From Calonectria ilicicola (taxonomy: Eukaryota > Ascomycota > Sordariomycetes > Hypocreales > Nectriaceae): DNA of 64,000 nucleotides. This document shows, in pieces, positions 37,229 through 49,961 of this stretch; within the stretch, counting starts at the first letter, position 1; each line of letters opens with the position of its first letter. The notes below the pieces were generated by a model. The model made no database searches. It had not been told where the DNA came from and saw nothing but the letters and a program-made list of their open reading frames with translations. Both the position numbers and the translations under genes were made by a program. The stretch covers positions 1,922,001-1,986,000 of the forward strand of contig CP085833.1 in NCBI GenBank assembly GCA_020809705.1, read 5' to 3'.

Positions 37229-40091
37229 GGTCAGACAAGCGAGGCCGCGGCAGAGCCGAATGTGAGGTCCAAAGGCTGCGTGTTTGAAATAAGAGATGCT
37301 TACAGAGGTCATAAAAGGGCCAGCGCTGTTCAGGAGAAACTGGTGCACAGGTTATAGAGCGGTGCGATGCGCGGTTGCGCATGAAAAGAGCGCATAACGA
37401 GGACGAGTGCCGTGATTCACGGCCGAGTAAGTGGTTGAAGTTGCCCTTGCCAAGACAATACGAGTCATGGGACTCTGAGTCGGAGGAATAAAACCATTTC
37501 CAAGAATGCGAGAGCGCAGGCAATGGCTAGCTCTAACTGTGGATCAGAAGGGAGGAGGGAGTAGGGAGAAGGTTAAGTTGTCTCTGGCCTTGTCGAACAT
37601 AAGGCAGTCCAGTATTGTTCACGTTTACCTTTCCTGAAATACGATCTCATCCCGCACTAGAAATTAAGTCAACAAGGAGACACAAAGCTCCCTCCACTTA
37701 TGTGGATTGGCTCGTGCTGGCAATGGGCCACGCCAGCGTGAAAGCCAGGGGAGGTATGTCTTGTTTATACCAAGTGTACGCGCTAGGCGGATGCCGGATT
37801 CTGCATTCGTTTTACTCGAAAATCAATGGATTTTATTACACTGCAGCACACGACTCCTGAGTTTGCGCTTGTTATCGGTCTGTGCTTGGTGAGTGAATAA
37901 CATCGCGTGAGCGCGGAGGCGGCCTCCGTCTCCTGAATTTTCCCAGGCCCATGACACGCGCTTTAATTTAGACTCAATTTCGAGAAAATTTCAAGACAGC
38001 CCTCTTGCTTTGTTATGTTATGGCCTCTAGAGCTTGTGAAGTGGCCTTCGGCTGTCTCAAGAGGGCCATGTAGGCCCGATAGTCAGACCATCATCTTCGC
38101 TTTGCACTTTTACCAACATTGAGCCTTGAGAGAGGACGGGGGATGGGTCTCCATCTATTTTCCACTTGTGCAGTCCAATTTTGTAGCATGGAGAATAGAA
38201 CCCCATGGACACCCGCATTATGATTCAAAAATTGATGGTGGAGTATGGAGCGTTGAAGTGCCCCGACCAGAAGGCAAAGAGACAAGGTGGCAACGCGCCA
38301 GAGCCAGCTCGGTAAACATTTTCTCCCCAAGAGACAGCGGGCCATTAAGCGTCTTTTTAGGACATTCTGAAAGGCTCGAGCGTGCAGTCAGCATATGTGG
38401 CCATCTCCCAACGAGCAGCCTTCTATCTAACTGTTGACATGGCTGCCACTCTGGGCGACACAGTGGAAGTCAGGGGGGTTGCTTACCTGCCCCAGTACAA
38501 TTGAAGAAACCAGGCTTCCAAGAAAATATTTAGGCAATGCTAACAGCACAGTGTGGGAGAAGAACCAATATTTGAACAAGCAGGAACCCGAATGTGCCAA
38601 AAGTAGGGGCAGTAGACACTCGCTCACATCTTGTACCTGCTTGTCGATGAGAAAAGAGACTAGAAATATTTCAAGATGAAAATAGCATCTACCGGGTTTT
38701 CATATAGGGGCCTGTCGAGGCCGAAACAGTGCCTAGAGTATGTGTGGTATTGTCATTGGTGTGGCGAGATTGGCACAGTTCAGTGGATAACACAACCCAG
38801 TGGCGGAGCTTTTGTACCGACAGCAAGCCGATGCCATTTAGCATCGCAAGCTTTTGGCGCCGATTGCTTGAGCTGATTGTAGCGCAATATATCATGATAA
38901 AATTCGAGTGTCGCGTAATATGCAGAGGTCAGAACCATGGAGGCAATAGTCCAGAATAGCAGTTGACCAAGCACTCACCGCCGCCCGGTGCCATCTCCAC
39001 GGATGCACGCCGTGAATTCACCACATCCTACCATCTTTTATTCACTCCGTTTGCACACTCTATAGAGTACAAGCTATCCCACCGCCCTCGGGAGTAACGG
39101 GTGGTCACTCTCATTGGCGGGTTATTCTCCGCCAATCAGTGACCGTGGATGGTCTTCCGAGGAAACATGGCCAATCAGATGGCCGCATCAACGACGACCA
39201 TTTTCTGAGCGCAAGTACAGCTTCCTTCGATCACCACCAACGGCTTGAGCCTACAGTACATATATACCCTCTGATACTCAGGGGCAGCAGGTAAGTGGCC
39301 TTCTCTTCATATACCGGAGTATAAGTTCACGGTAGTTAAGCATCTTATAAATCGAAGTAGGGTGGCAAAACACAGGGCTAATCGTTGTGGTCGAATCGAA
39401 TCCCTGCCAAGGTGTGATACATGCTACGGCCAAGGGGGAGCCCATGTTGCCAGCTCAGAACGATTCTGATCTACCCCCCTGCCAGCCATAGGGACAGTCT
39501 CCAACAGACCTCCCCACTACACCACACACCACCCACCCTCCTTCTTCCCACCAGATCTCACCAGCATCTGACTAACCACACACATCCACTAACTCGAACA
39601 CCTCCCGGCGCGGTTCTATCCAGTCCGAAAGACAAGGGACCCTACCCACAAACCCTCTGCTTTTGTCCCTACGGAACTAACCGGCGACGCCAGCACTTCC
39701 CGTGCTGCCATCTACGATGGCTGCCGCAGGCTTCTTACTTATATCGCACGTCTCGCCACTGCGACACACTGTGATGGAAACAGCGACCTGTTCAAACCCC
39801 TCCATGTTCTTCGCACATTGCTTTCCGCCCTAATTCCACATAAACTCAGCTCGAACTGCCATATCTTTTCCACATTGCAACATGTGCTTCCGCTTCTAAT
39901 TGTGCGCCAAAACAAACATCTGCGCTCACGCTCATATTAAGCATTGTTTGTTACCTATCGCCTCGCAAACCCACCCACAACCACCCTCCTACAGCTGCAC
40001 ACCACGTTCGTCTCCTCAATCTCGTCCGCAAACACCACAAGCGATTGAACTGGAAAAGCCCCCGCAAAAGCATTATCCAACCATTCTTGCC
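37229..40091. other. intergenic plus probable long leader of the bZIP gene
   Basis: This 2.9-kb region has no recognisable gene. The right part probably contains the promoter and leader of the bZIP factor: a TATA-like tacatatatacc near 39257-39268, then a consensus splice donor context (gcagcag|gtaagt at 39291), then a C-rich stretch with small upstream open frames (for example from 39421). These hint at a spliced or uORF-bearing leader. The frame open from 39900 into the bZIP protein looks like leader rather than coding sequence. Confidence 0.4.
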
Positions 40092-40922
40092 ATGGATCAA
40101 ACTACTTTTGACGATGCCAATGGTACAGGTCATGATTCAACTTTTGACAGTATCAACACATCCCAAGATGGCCCATGGGACAGCTGGTGGATGTCAGCCT
40201 GTATGTCGTTGGGCGGCCCTAACCCAGACGAAGGCACCACCTACGCGCTACCCAGATACGACGGTTATCTGCCAGCCGGAAATACTAACAGTTACGAAAC
40301 AAACCCAGCGTATTACTCGCCTTGGCCGAGCTTAGTCACGGATGATACCTCCCCCGCCTCGACCTACGGGCTAGAAGTATCAAGCACGCCAGTCAACGAA
40401 GTCCTTTCTCCGATAGCACCCAAACCGTCCCCAAAGCACAGGCAAGATCAGCAACCTTGCAAGCCTCCTTCTCATCAACACGCGAAGCGAAATTCTGCCC
40501 AGAACACCACCCCCAACACCAAATCACGATCGCGACGAGGCTCGCGGGCTAACGGAACGCATCGTCAAAGCCTTAAACCTGATGACCAGAAAACGATTGA
40601 AACATTTGACCTTGACGAAGAGGACGAGGATCGCAGCAAGCGGGTTCAGATGCGAAACCGTATCGCATCCAATAAATTCCGAGTAAAGAAACGAGCAGAC
40701 GCCATCAGGCTCACATCAGACGAAAAAGATATGCAGCGAATCAATCGCGAGCTGAGCAATTGCGTTGCAGATCTGACGCAAGATGTTTACAATCTTAAGA
40801 TGCAGCTCTTGCAGCATACAGATTGCAACTGCACAATGATCCAGAAATACATCTCTAGCGAAGCTCATCGGTACGTCCAGACCCTCCACGGAGACCCTGA
40901 AACCGAAGACTGCCAACCTTGA
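40092..40922 (+). CDS. bZIP transcription factor
   Basis: A 276-aa single-exon regulator. The start at 40092 (MDQTTFDDANGTGHDS, gccATGG context) is preferred over an in-frame ATG at 39900, because the extension is Pro/Ser/His-rich leader-like sequence. The N-terminal half is low-complexity and probably activating. A short basic linker (NTKSRSRRGSRANGTHRQ) precedes an acidic patch (DLDEEDEDR). The basic region is near residues 181-205 (RVQMRNRIASNKFRVKKR), carrying the N-x7-R contact pattern as NRIASNKFR. A leucine-type zipper follows (ELSNCVADLTQDVYNLKMQL), then the conserved HTDCNCTMIQKYI tail of a common fungal bZIP group. DNA targets are unknown. Confidence 0.9.
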   Translation: MDQTTFDDANGTGHDSTFDSINTSQDGPWDSWWMSACMSLGGPNPDEGTTYALPRYDGYLPAGNTNSYETNPAYYSPWPSLVTDDTSPASTYGLEVSSTPVNEVLSPIAPKPSPKHRQDQQPCKPPSHQHAKRNSAQNTTPNTKSRSRRGSRANGTHRQSLKPDDQKTIETFDLDEEDEDRSKRVQMRNRIASNKFRVKKRADAIRLTSDEKDMQRINRELSNCVADLTQDVYNLKMQLLQHTDCNCTMIQKYISSEAHRYVQTLHGDPETEDCQP

Positions 40923-41400
40923 CTACGCTTGGCGTAGTCATCCAGTTTTCCTCACAGGGAATAAAAACAAACACGACTTAGGATAGATGCAACTACGAAG
41001 TTATGACATGATTGCAGGCCACGTCAGGTTTTAAATAGGTCATTGAATGCCATGGAGTTAATTAGATATATCCATTATTGTATTTAAGTCGTTAGGACCG
41101 GTTACCGTTGAAAGTTGAACTGAGCGTGCAAAGCCATAATTTTATTTAAGTTCCCACTTGAAGTATCAGGTAAAGTGCCCTGTATTGTCCAACCCCCCTC
41201 CCCTCTTGGTGTACCCGATTTCTTGCAAATATTTGGGCGTCCCTCAACTATCTGCAGTCCAATGCAGTCTAGCTCGGTGGGCCATGGCAGCAAGCGTCGT
41301 GGCGCCACACGGACCCAGCCCAGACAAGTTCACGCACAAAGTCGCACAGTGTGCACCAACTGTTGTCCAAATCTTGGGCTAGCTTCCCCACGGCTGGCTC

Positions 41401-41453
41401 CCACACAAAAGGTACACACAAAAGGTACACACAAGAGGCACACACAAAGAGGT
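41401..41453. repeat. 13-nt tandem repeat, about four imperfect copies
   Basis: A unit close to cacacaaaaggta is repeated about four times, with the later copies diverging to cacacaagaggca and cacacaaagaggtg. It lies in the gene-poor interval downstream of the bZIP gene. Confidence 0.75.
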
Positions 41454-41637
41454 GCGGAAACAGGGGTGGCGTACATTGGCGAGGCGTCGCATACGCAGCT
41501 GGAACAGCGCCATCAAGCTGCAAGCGACAAGTGACCCAAGTAAATTCAGTTGGTGTCCAGCGAGGCCCTTATTCCATTCATCCCATGTCGCTTCAAGCCC
41601 CTCAGCAAAAAGAAAAGCATTCTTGCATCCTCTTTCC

Positions 41638-41665
41638 TTTCTTTTCTTTTCTTTTCTTTTCTTTT
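41638..41665. repeat. CTTTT pentanucleotide microsatellite
   Basis: This is a pure run of cttttcttttctttt-type units, about five to six copies. It is followed at 41687-41699 by a short cagacagaca run. Confidence 0.85.
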
Positions 41666-42090
41666 TGACTGCAGCCATCATCAGGCAGACAGACAGACAC
41701 TTTGACCTCCCACCTGCCACCTGCCACCTCCTACCTCCCGGGAAGGCAACTAACTAGCTCTTGGCATCGAGGCTGCCGAATCGTCGCGTCGGCTTCGGGT
41801 CGGGGAGTAGGACCATCCATGGGCCAGAGCGGCGACCGAAATGGCCAAAGGTCAGGGTGCATTTCTGAGTCACGGGGCCAATCAAGTATCAAAAGTCTGG
41901 TGTAGTCTGCCGCTCAGCCAAGCCCCCGCCTCAGCCAGCCCAGCCCAGGTTCTAACCCTTGCTGTTATATGCAGGTGAATATACCGCCTCGCGACGCCCA
42001 CAAAACCCTGTCCGATCCAGAGCAGCACATGCATGCTCCACGGCGGTGATATACATACATTGCAGTTCATTCCAAGCTAGCCCTCTGTTT

Positions 42091-42114
42091 GGCATCTGGC
42101 ATCTGGCATCTGGC
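42091..42114. repeat. 7-nt tandem repeat (catctgg) x3
   Basis: Three perfect head-to-tail copies of catctgg are embedded in non-coding sequence. Confidence 0.8.
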
Positions 42115-45100
42115 TAGACCCTAGATATCGCGCCGTGTCGCTGCTCAAGACGAGCACAGGGTACATGTCACCTAGGTATTGACGTCACCTTAACCGCCCC
42201 ATAGCCCATTTGCCCATCTTTCGATGGATCGGCATTTGGCTTCCATTTCCCATGTGCGAAACACGGAATTTGGAATGGCGGCAGCCACTTTGACGCCTCA
42301 ATCGTTCAAGCCCACGCCCCTTAAAAGGGTGCCGATCACAGCGTCCTAGGCCCAGCGGGCAAATCTCCATGTACCGGCTTCCCTGCATGATGACTTTTGA
42401 CCAAGTTGTTGGCTCTTGTCTCTCATCCCGTCTCATCTGTGGGAACCAGCCTTTTTGCCTTACTTTGCTTTTCCTTTGCCTTGCCCCCCTGGCCATGGAG
42501 AACTACTTCCCCCCTCCTCCTCACACTGCATCAAAATAAAGCAGCTCCGCGCCGGCCAGGCCCAGGCCTGTAATGGTCTCGACCCGATCTAGCCCAGGAG
42601 GGCGGCATCTCCTGTGCTGGATATGTCTGACCCTTTGTTGCGACTGAGGATGCCAAGGATGCCGCCCATACAGCAGCCCGCTCGACGTGATATATTCACC
42701 CCAGGCCTTTCTCTACCTGTATTTAGTGATGACTGCCAGAAGCAAGCACAGCACGAAACCTGAGATCTTCTCCGTGCGCAGCATCTGACTTTCTTTGTCC
42801 ATTCATCTCCCCCTAGAGCAGGACAGCGCATCGCTCCCCCATCTTGTTGTCACATCGCGCAGTGCTGACCGCTGGTTGGCACCAAGCACCCCAACCAAAT
42901 GGTACACCTTTACCCGACAGAGTGTCATCGAACCGAACGCCCGCGAGCACTAAAGATCAATTTCCGATCAACTTGCGTGCAAGGCGCCAGCAGAACCACA
43001 CAGTTCATTCACAAAAGAGTAGCGTCTCACACCATATCCATCAACTCCGTCTTACAGTGAGTGACCACTGCATCGAGCGAAGGGTATGCAAAGTCCAAGA
43101 ACGAGGCACCAGTCTAGGACAATCAAGTGCATTCCGGACCCCGAGACGAAGCGAAGCCCGGGTCGAGATTTCAATCCGGACAAGCCCGTACTTTGGCCAT
43201 GAAACCATGCAGCGCAGATCACTATTTCGACGGATGCAGTCGAAGTTAAACTAGAGCATCCATAGCAAAAACCAAAACCTAGTTTCCTTTTTCCGAGAGA
43301 GTGGAAGAGAGAGAGGCCTAAGAAGTCAACCAGGAACCAGAGTTTCATCCACTAGGCTTGGTGATGCATAGCCAAAACATTCATGCAACAAAGCGGTAAG
43401 AAAACTGAACAATCCATGCAGTTCTATATCATATTCAACGGCTATTTTCACCAAATATACCATACTACAACGACCTTTTCTCTTGTCACGGATCCATCTA
43501 CGTCTTCATAAGCATCACGATCGTATATTTCAAGTTGCACAACACTACCGCCAGGACCATATCAACCTCCACAGCAAGCGGATCATGGCGTCCTGCAAGG
43601 ATCGAAAGAATCATACTAACATCTCGCATGTATGGAATGATACTAATTTCATTGGCTCACAGTCCAAGACCCTTGGTTCCATAAGTCATGCACTGGTGTT
43701 ATGAAGTCGACCTAGCGTCACAGATCTCATCATATTGATATCAGAGTAGCAAATAATTTTGATTCGTGATTCTCTCTACATATAAGAGAAAACTGTTTCA
43801 CTCCAGCCTCTTAATTTTCTGTGAGTACATTGCTGATTGCTTTATCCTAAAATTATAGACCTAGTCGTGAAGTCAAGTTGTCCAAGGCGACTTCGAAATC
43901 CGCTCTCGATTTATAGCTTATCATCAAAATCAACATCCGAAATGAAAAAAGTCAAGACCTACGGTCTCGGCACGTTTGTGGAGCATATCATTCATACAAA
44001 AACTGAGTACTAGTCTGCTCTTGCCACGAATTAACAACGTTAACGGCACTGTTCGGATACTGGTGTAGCATGAAGGAAATCTGTGGCTATTTTGAGCCTC
44101 TATGTGTTATGGTACAGAGTGGTAGCTCGATTCGTGAGATTGTCAGATGTGATGTGTGCTTTGCGCCTCTAAAGACAAATGTACAATGTTATTGTACTGG
44201 TCGGTCGAAGAAAGCAGCAAAGCGCAAACCAATATTTGTTTTAGGAGGGTCCAAGAGGTCGATATTGTTTCGATCCCAGAACCTTCAGGTGCCACAAACT
44301 AATGGTGACAGAATCCTCCAAGTTCCTATTCATCGCGATGAAATATTCTAGAAGAGAATTAAGCGAGTGCACGAGGCCAAGAAACACTCCTGGATTCAAG
44401 GAAACCAGGTCAAAATGGCACATTGATTGCTCACTTTGTTCCATTATGGGATATCGTCAACAGCGCCCTGCATACATTTTTTTTTTTCGACAATTGCTGT
44501 ACCAATTGGTTTGCTAACCGGGTAGATCCCAGTGCTCTCGGAGACTTTGAGTGATTCAGTTGGGCTTTGCAGCATGGTATCCGACCTAACCCCAGTGCGT
44601 ACAAACCAATGCTACACATCAGCGTAGTGAAGTTGGCGTCAAAGCTACAATGCTACAGTTGGCGCCAGCAAAGGCCTAGAGAGACCAAGGGGATTCAACG
44701 AACACTCAGCAGAACAAAAGTACTAAGAAACTACTTTCCGGCCATCCATCAGACATTCAATCAAGTGTGGTCTTGCAAGAAGATTCTTATTCGGTGGCTC
44801 TTGAATTTTTTCAAGACTGAATCGCCGAGACTGAATCATCTGCTTGTTTAGCGATTCTTCGTTCTTAGTGAACTCAGAAAAGTGCCAGCAAGACTGGTAG
44901 GCAAGGCAAGCACCCTTGTGTTTGCAGAAGCGGGCCATACAACCTTCCTCTGACTATGGAGTCGTAGCACACGTAGCGACTTGCCTTCCAAGGTTTTTCG
45001 GTCTCTACGGGTTTTTCTTCGTAGAACGAACGACATGTGAAGTTCGATGCGTGGATTGTTGCTCGTTTGCGCAAACCCTGTAGCATCATGCAGAGAGGGG

Positions 45101-47118
45101 TTACGTATGTACAAGCACGCAAACCGCCGGGAGGGAGAATATTGGACGGGCTCCCAAACCAAGACCAACATGTTTCGAAAATCTGGTACCTTGTGGAGTA
45201 GCGGCTCCGCACATGATACGATATTCCACAACGAGGGCGCTATTATCAAGACTAATGATGTATGTTTCTCGCAGTTGTGCGAGGTGTGGTGAATGAGACG
45301 TCGGCAGCACTGAGGCGCGGGCCCAGGCCTAGCGGACACATCAGATGGCCGAAATAGACCTCCGAAGCGCAATCTTGGCGGCCAACCCCCCTCAGTGTGG
45401 CAATGCACGCTCACAGGCTCGAGGGTAGGTATGGTGTTAATGCATCCGCGTGCAGAGGAGCTATTACCTGGGAGGCGCACACAGTGCCAGTGGACGCTGG
45501 GAGGGCATAGGCTGGCCTGGTGTCAGAGAGAATGTGGCGGAAATGACGAGCTGCAGGCCAGGACGAGGGTGTCTGTGTTTCTGCACATTTCTGGGCTCGA
45601 GTATCGGTTGTAGTCTTAGGGGAGAGGAGAGAAGTGTTGGGATGAGGGGAAGTGGCGGAAGAGATCGCAGCAAGATGATAGGGCGCTTGGAAGGCGACAG
45701 CGGGCAGTGAGGACTAGTCGAGACTTCTCATTGGGAGGTGTTGGGAATACCCTCACAGCGATAGCTAGATTTTCAGGGGTGGTTGTAAGAGGGCGAGGAC
45801 CCTGGCTACCACCTGACAGGTCAAGCATGCGGCTACCCATCCGCACACCACCACAAGACATAGTGGCTGGCCGACTTGTCGGTGACCAGGAATGGCGATT
45901 GGAAAAAGAAAGGAAGCGAGACCAGCACACGGATGGTTTCTTTTCGCACCAATCGAGAGCACACACGCCTCCGCCTCTGCTGCCACCTAGCTGCACACTC
46001 CCTCGCAGCGCCAACGCCCAGCGCCCGTTTTGGCATCAATCCGGATCAAGTAAACGAGTGTTCACGGTATCCTAGGTACCGATGTGCACTACATACCAAT
46101 AGTTGCCCCGCAGATCGAGAAAGCCGAGGGGAACAGACGACGGCTCGGGTTTATGCAAGAGACGGAGCAGAGGTTCCACTGACCGCCGCCGCGCTTTTTT
46201 CCTTTTTTTTTTTTCTGTTTTTTTTACAGGGCGTCGGGAAAACAGTTAGTGGTGTATCTGTCTCTCCGTCCGTGCTTGCGCTTGCTCCACATTGCATCTG
46301 TGAGTGTGTGAGACCCCAAGCTAAACCTGATAGCTGGGCCAGCTGGCAGGCAAAAACTGCACACATCAATCAGCCTGCCACCACGACTTTTCCTCGCTGA
46401 GACAGAGTAGCACGGCATCTTTGTCCTCCGAGATCAGAGTGCGATCTGGTACGCTTTTTCTGTTATTTTTCATCCGCGGGCCCCGGAGCACGCACAGGGG
46501 GAGAAATATTAATGAATTAAAAGTAATAAGAATGGAATTTGGATATTAGCATTTTCTGGGTTGCCGCATCGGGTATGCGCTTAAGCGATGCATCCACGCT
46601 CCTGTTTGCTTTGCTTGCACAGTCAGCCGACTCAACTGCCGCAGGCTTTCTCCAAGGGGCAATTTCGCGGGCGCGGGGTCTCCGCCTTGGTCCAAGGTCT
46701 GCGAGATCATTCCCGCGGCATCGTAGATGCTTGGGTCCGAAACTCTAATACAAAATCCACCCAAACGTTTTTCTTTTCTCCTTTGTCTTTAGACTTACTA
46801 CGTCCATATATTAAAAACGAGATCAAGGAAAAAACAAAAAGAGGCACATGCTTTGGATCCTCTTTTTTATTTATTTTTTTTCTGTGCCGCATCTAATTAA
46901 TATCTGAATCCTGGTTATTATTGTTGTTGTTTTTTCAAGGTGAATTATACCGACCAGACCATCTCCAACCACCCTACCCCGACCCGACAAAACAGAGATC
47001 CACCCGGCTTTTTCTGTCCACCTCTCCTATTTCGGAGTTGCTTTGGAGGCGTTCAGACACGCGTACACGGGCAGGAGAGACAAGACTGAATTTAACGTCA
47101 CAACGCCCAAAAAACGCC

Positions 47119-49129
47119 ATGTCAGCAGCGTCGTCGTCGCGTGCAGGCTTCGCAGCCACTGTTCCCGGCTACAACATCTTTGATTGGCTCTTCAGCAACC
47201 CCTTTGAGCAAGAGAGCCCATACACGCCGCCACAGCAGCGAGTGCCACGCATCGACGGCGAGACGCCACTATTCGTCGACAATGCTACGGGTAAGTCTGT
47301 ACCACGTCCTCACTGTGCGCCCGAGACTCGGAACCATGCATGCAGAACCCTTCACACTGGGATCCTCCTCACTTGGTAATTTGCACATCTAATAACGCTT
47401 TTTTTTTTCTTTTCTAGACGTTGCACTCACCTACTCGCGTCTAAGATATGACGCTCTCGCCTTTGCTGGCGGCCTGCGGGCCCTCGGCCTGGATCCCAAC
47501 GACACAATTACTCTGCCTCCTACCGCATCTTGCCCCAAGCCTGAGGTGGCTCCCATTGTGCTCGTCCAGCTCCCCAATTGTCTGCCTTTCCCCACTGCAG
47601 TGCTTGGTTCTCTCGCCGCCGGTTTGACGGTAACCCTCGCCTCCCCTGGACTTACGGCCACGGAACTCGCCTGGGTTGTTAAGAACTCGCGCCCTCGTGT
47701 CCTTGTCGTCGCCAAGTCCTGTCTGGAGACTGTAAAGAAGGCCCTCGATTCCCAGCAGGACCCGGCATACGTGAGCCAGACGCACATTTACACCGTTGAT
47801 GTGGCCCAAGATGCATATCCGCTCGGCGATGCCCCCAAGACAGCTGGAGACTGGCGCAGCCTCATCTCTCCAAGCAACGCTCTGCAGTCAGGATACAGCG
47901 TCACTGGCGAAACTGCTACCACCCGAACGGCCATTATCTTATGGTCCTCGGGCACTTCGGGACGTTCCAAGGGAGTTCTTCTGTCGCACACGGCGCTCAA
48001 CTTCTCGACGGCATCTATGTGGCACGACGCCGACTTCTATCAGGGCCAACGTCAGCGTTTCTTGGGCTTTGTGCCCTTTTACCATGTGTTCGGGTTGACC
48101 AATCTGATGCTCCTGGGCATCTGCACCGGCACAACCGTCTACACAATGTCCGGTTTCAAGCTCGACGCCATGCTTAAGGCCCTCTCGCGCCACCAAATCA
48201 CCTACCTGCACATGGCGCCCCCCGTGGCCGTCATGCTGGCCAAGTCGCCTGTCGTCGAGCCCTTCATTAAGCGCGATGCTCAAGGCCGCAACGCCTTTAG
48301 CAGCCTCGTCGCGGGTGTGACGGGAGGTGCGCCACTGGGTCATGAGATTGTGATGCAGGTGTATAAGCGTCTGGGTTTCCTCGTGCGCATGGGATACGGC
48401 ATGTCGGAGGCATGCAGCGTGTCAGGCCAGAGCGGCATGGACGAAAAGGCCATGCTCTCGTACAAGAACGACACTGGTCGCCCCTACTGGGGCGTTGAGC
48501 TGATGATTGCATCAGGGGACAGCGACGGTGCATCCAAGGCGACCCCCTTCGGCACCCCTGGCGAGATTCTCATCCGATCAGTGTCCCTCCTGAGCGCATA
48601 CATCCCCACTCAGGGTCTCTACGGTGCCGGGTCCGGGCCGGACATGAGCGTGACGCAGGAAGCACTTACATCCGACGGGTGGCTGCGCACCGGCGACGTC
48701 GGCACACTCGACGCCGAGGGCAACCTGGTCATCACCGACCGTATCAAGGAGATGATCAAGGTGCGCGCCTACCAGGTGGCGCCCGCCGAGCTGGAGGCGC
48801 TCCTGTGCAGCATCGACGCCGTGGCCGACGCAGGCGTCGTGGGCGTCCACGACAAGAACGAAGCGACCGAGTGGCCGCGGGCCTTTGTGGTGCCGCGCAA
48901 CCCGAATCTCTCGGACAAAGAGCTTCAGGCGCTGGCGCAGGAGCTGAAGGCGTACGTTGAGAGCCACACGGCCCGGTACAAGTGGCTCATGGGCGGGCTC
49001 GTCTTCGTCAAGCAGATTCCCAAGTCGCCCAGCGGCAAGATTCTGCGGCGAGTAATGCGCGACGGAGGAGTGCAGGGTGGTATCGAGGTGGCCCTGTACC
49101 AGCGCAAGAAGCGCGACCATAAGCTGTGA
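47119..49129 (+). CDS. AMP-dependent acyl-CoA synthetase (4-coumarate-CoA ligase-like)
   Basis: Exons 47119-47290 and 47418-49129 encode 627 aa. It is an ANL-superfamily adenylating enzyme that activates a carboxylic acid with ATP and CoA. Motifs run in order: LWSSGTSGRSKGVLLSH (A3 loop, about residue 232), MGYGMSEACSVSGQ (A5), GWLRTGDVGTLDAEGN (A7), DRIKEMIKVRAYQVAPAELE (A8/A9 hinge) and PKSPSGKILRR, whose final lysine is catalytic (A10). The C-terminal tripeptide is HKL, a plausible variant PTS1, so peroxisomal location is likely but unproven. The substrate may be an aryl or medium-chain acid. The first ATG after a GC-rich leader is used, and the 127-nt intron ends in a long pyrimidine tract. 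Confidence 0.92.
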
Positions 49130-49412
49130 GCGTGGTGTCGTTCTCGCTTCCTATCTCGCCATATCTCGCTCCCTCGCCCAGAGGCTGTTTTCTCCTTGTC
49201 CCTGTCTTAATTAGCCGTCCTCTCATTCGCCGACGTAGGCCCCTCCAAATAAAAGGGACTAAGCCGTTTGGCTCATGCTTCGGTGCTACTGCCGCCAAGC
49301 ACTCAATGGCCGCTTTTGCCTTCGTTGGTGTTTTGGCCACCACCACTACAGCAGTCCGTGGAACCGTTGGGGGAGCGTTCGCTGACCAGCGCTGACTAAA
49401 AGGCGGCCCCCG

Positions 49413-49458
49413 ATTGGTCCGTTGCTACCCATCGCTGAACCCTCACCGAATAGCCAAT
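49413..49458 (+). promoter_or_regulatory. pair of CCAAT boxes upstream of the iron transporter gene
   Basis: attgg (49413-49417) and ccaat (49454-49458) lie about 500-550 nt before the transporter start. In other ascomycetes, vacuolar iron transporter genes are controlled by the CCAAT-binding complex with HapX. I checked by eye for the published HapX consensus beside these boxes and did not find a clean match, so the link is suggestive only. Confidence 0.35.
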
Positions 49459-49649
49459 AGCCCCAGTGAGCTAAGCTGCGGGTCAGTGCTCCCTGACCTT
49501 GTCGAATACGGCCGTGCAGGCTGAGATAGCTCTTTGAAGCAGTGCGGGAGCAAATGAAGGGCGTAATAGCCTGCAGCTGGGACGGTCGGGAATTTCAAAT
49601 TGGCGGCGGCGACGGCTTATTGATGCCGACCAAGACCAGGAGACTTACG

Positions 49650-49655
49650 TATAAA
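49650..49655 (+). promoter_or_regulatory. TATA-like box of the iron transporter gene
   Basis: tataaa lies about 310 nt upstream of the start codon, followed by a long pyrimidine-rich leader. It is the best TATA candidate in this promoter. Confidence 0.4.
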
Positions 49656-49961
49656 GATGGACAACCAGGACCTTGCTTTTTGTCGCCTTCTAGATAGATC
49701 AATCTTGTACCACTACTTCAATTCACTTGCAAGCCTTGGTATTCTGCTCTGTGCCATTGACTTAGACGTGCGCCATTGAGCCTCACTTACACGCTACGCC
49801 TCCATCATCCAATTGTTTCCAATAAGCACACCACACAGACATCTCCCTCTTCATCAACCCTGTGCCTCGACTGCACTTAATTGGCCTCTCTTGACCTCCT
49901 CCTCCCCCTCCTCCTCAATAACCCAACTTTGTAACCCAATCGCACTTCGCAACAATCCAAC

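Larger units (their letters stand above)
40923..47118. other. 6.2-kb gene-poor interval with simple repeats
   Basis: This is the largest empty interval in the window. I found no domain-bearing frame on either strand. The longest (210 codons, 44848-45480 minus) is Cys/His/Arg/Pro-rich and not protein-like. Visible structure includes the repeats listed separately, T-tracts near 44479-44489 and 46197-46226, and an AT-rich core at 43700-44400 flanked by GC-richer DNA. The last 200 nt before 47119 form the leader of the acyl-CoA ligase gene, including runs of ttgttgttg. It could hold noncoding RNA genes or long regulatory DNA; the sequence alone does not decide. Confidence 0.45.
49130..49961. other. 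intergenic, promoter of the iron transporter
   Basis: This 832-nt stretch lies between the ligase stop and the transporter start, both genes on the plus strand. It contains two CCAAT-type boxes and a TATA-like box (listed separately), and a CT-rich leader (acatctccctcttcatc and following) immediately before the start codon. Confidence 0.5.

Noticed and set aside
39380..39415. B-box-like sequence (tcgaatcgaatccctgcc) suggesting a tRNA
   Set aside because: No acceptor stem, D-arm or anticodon arm could be paired around it.
44848..45480. 210-codon minus-strand open frame in the gene-poor interval
   Set aside because: The composition is rich in Cys, His, Arg and Pro, with no recognised domain and no start or splice context worth noting.
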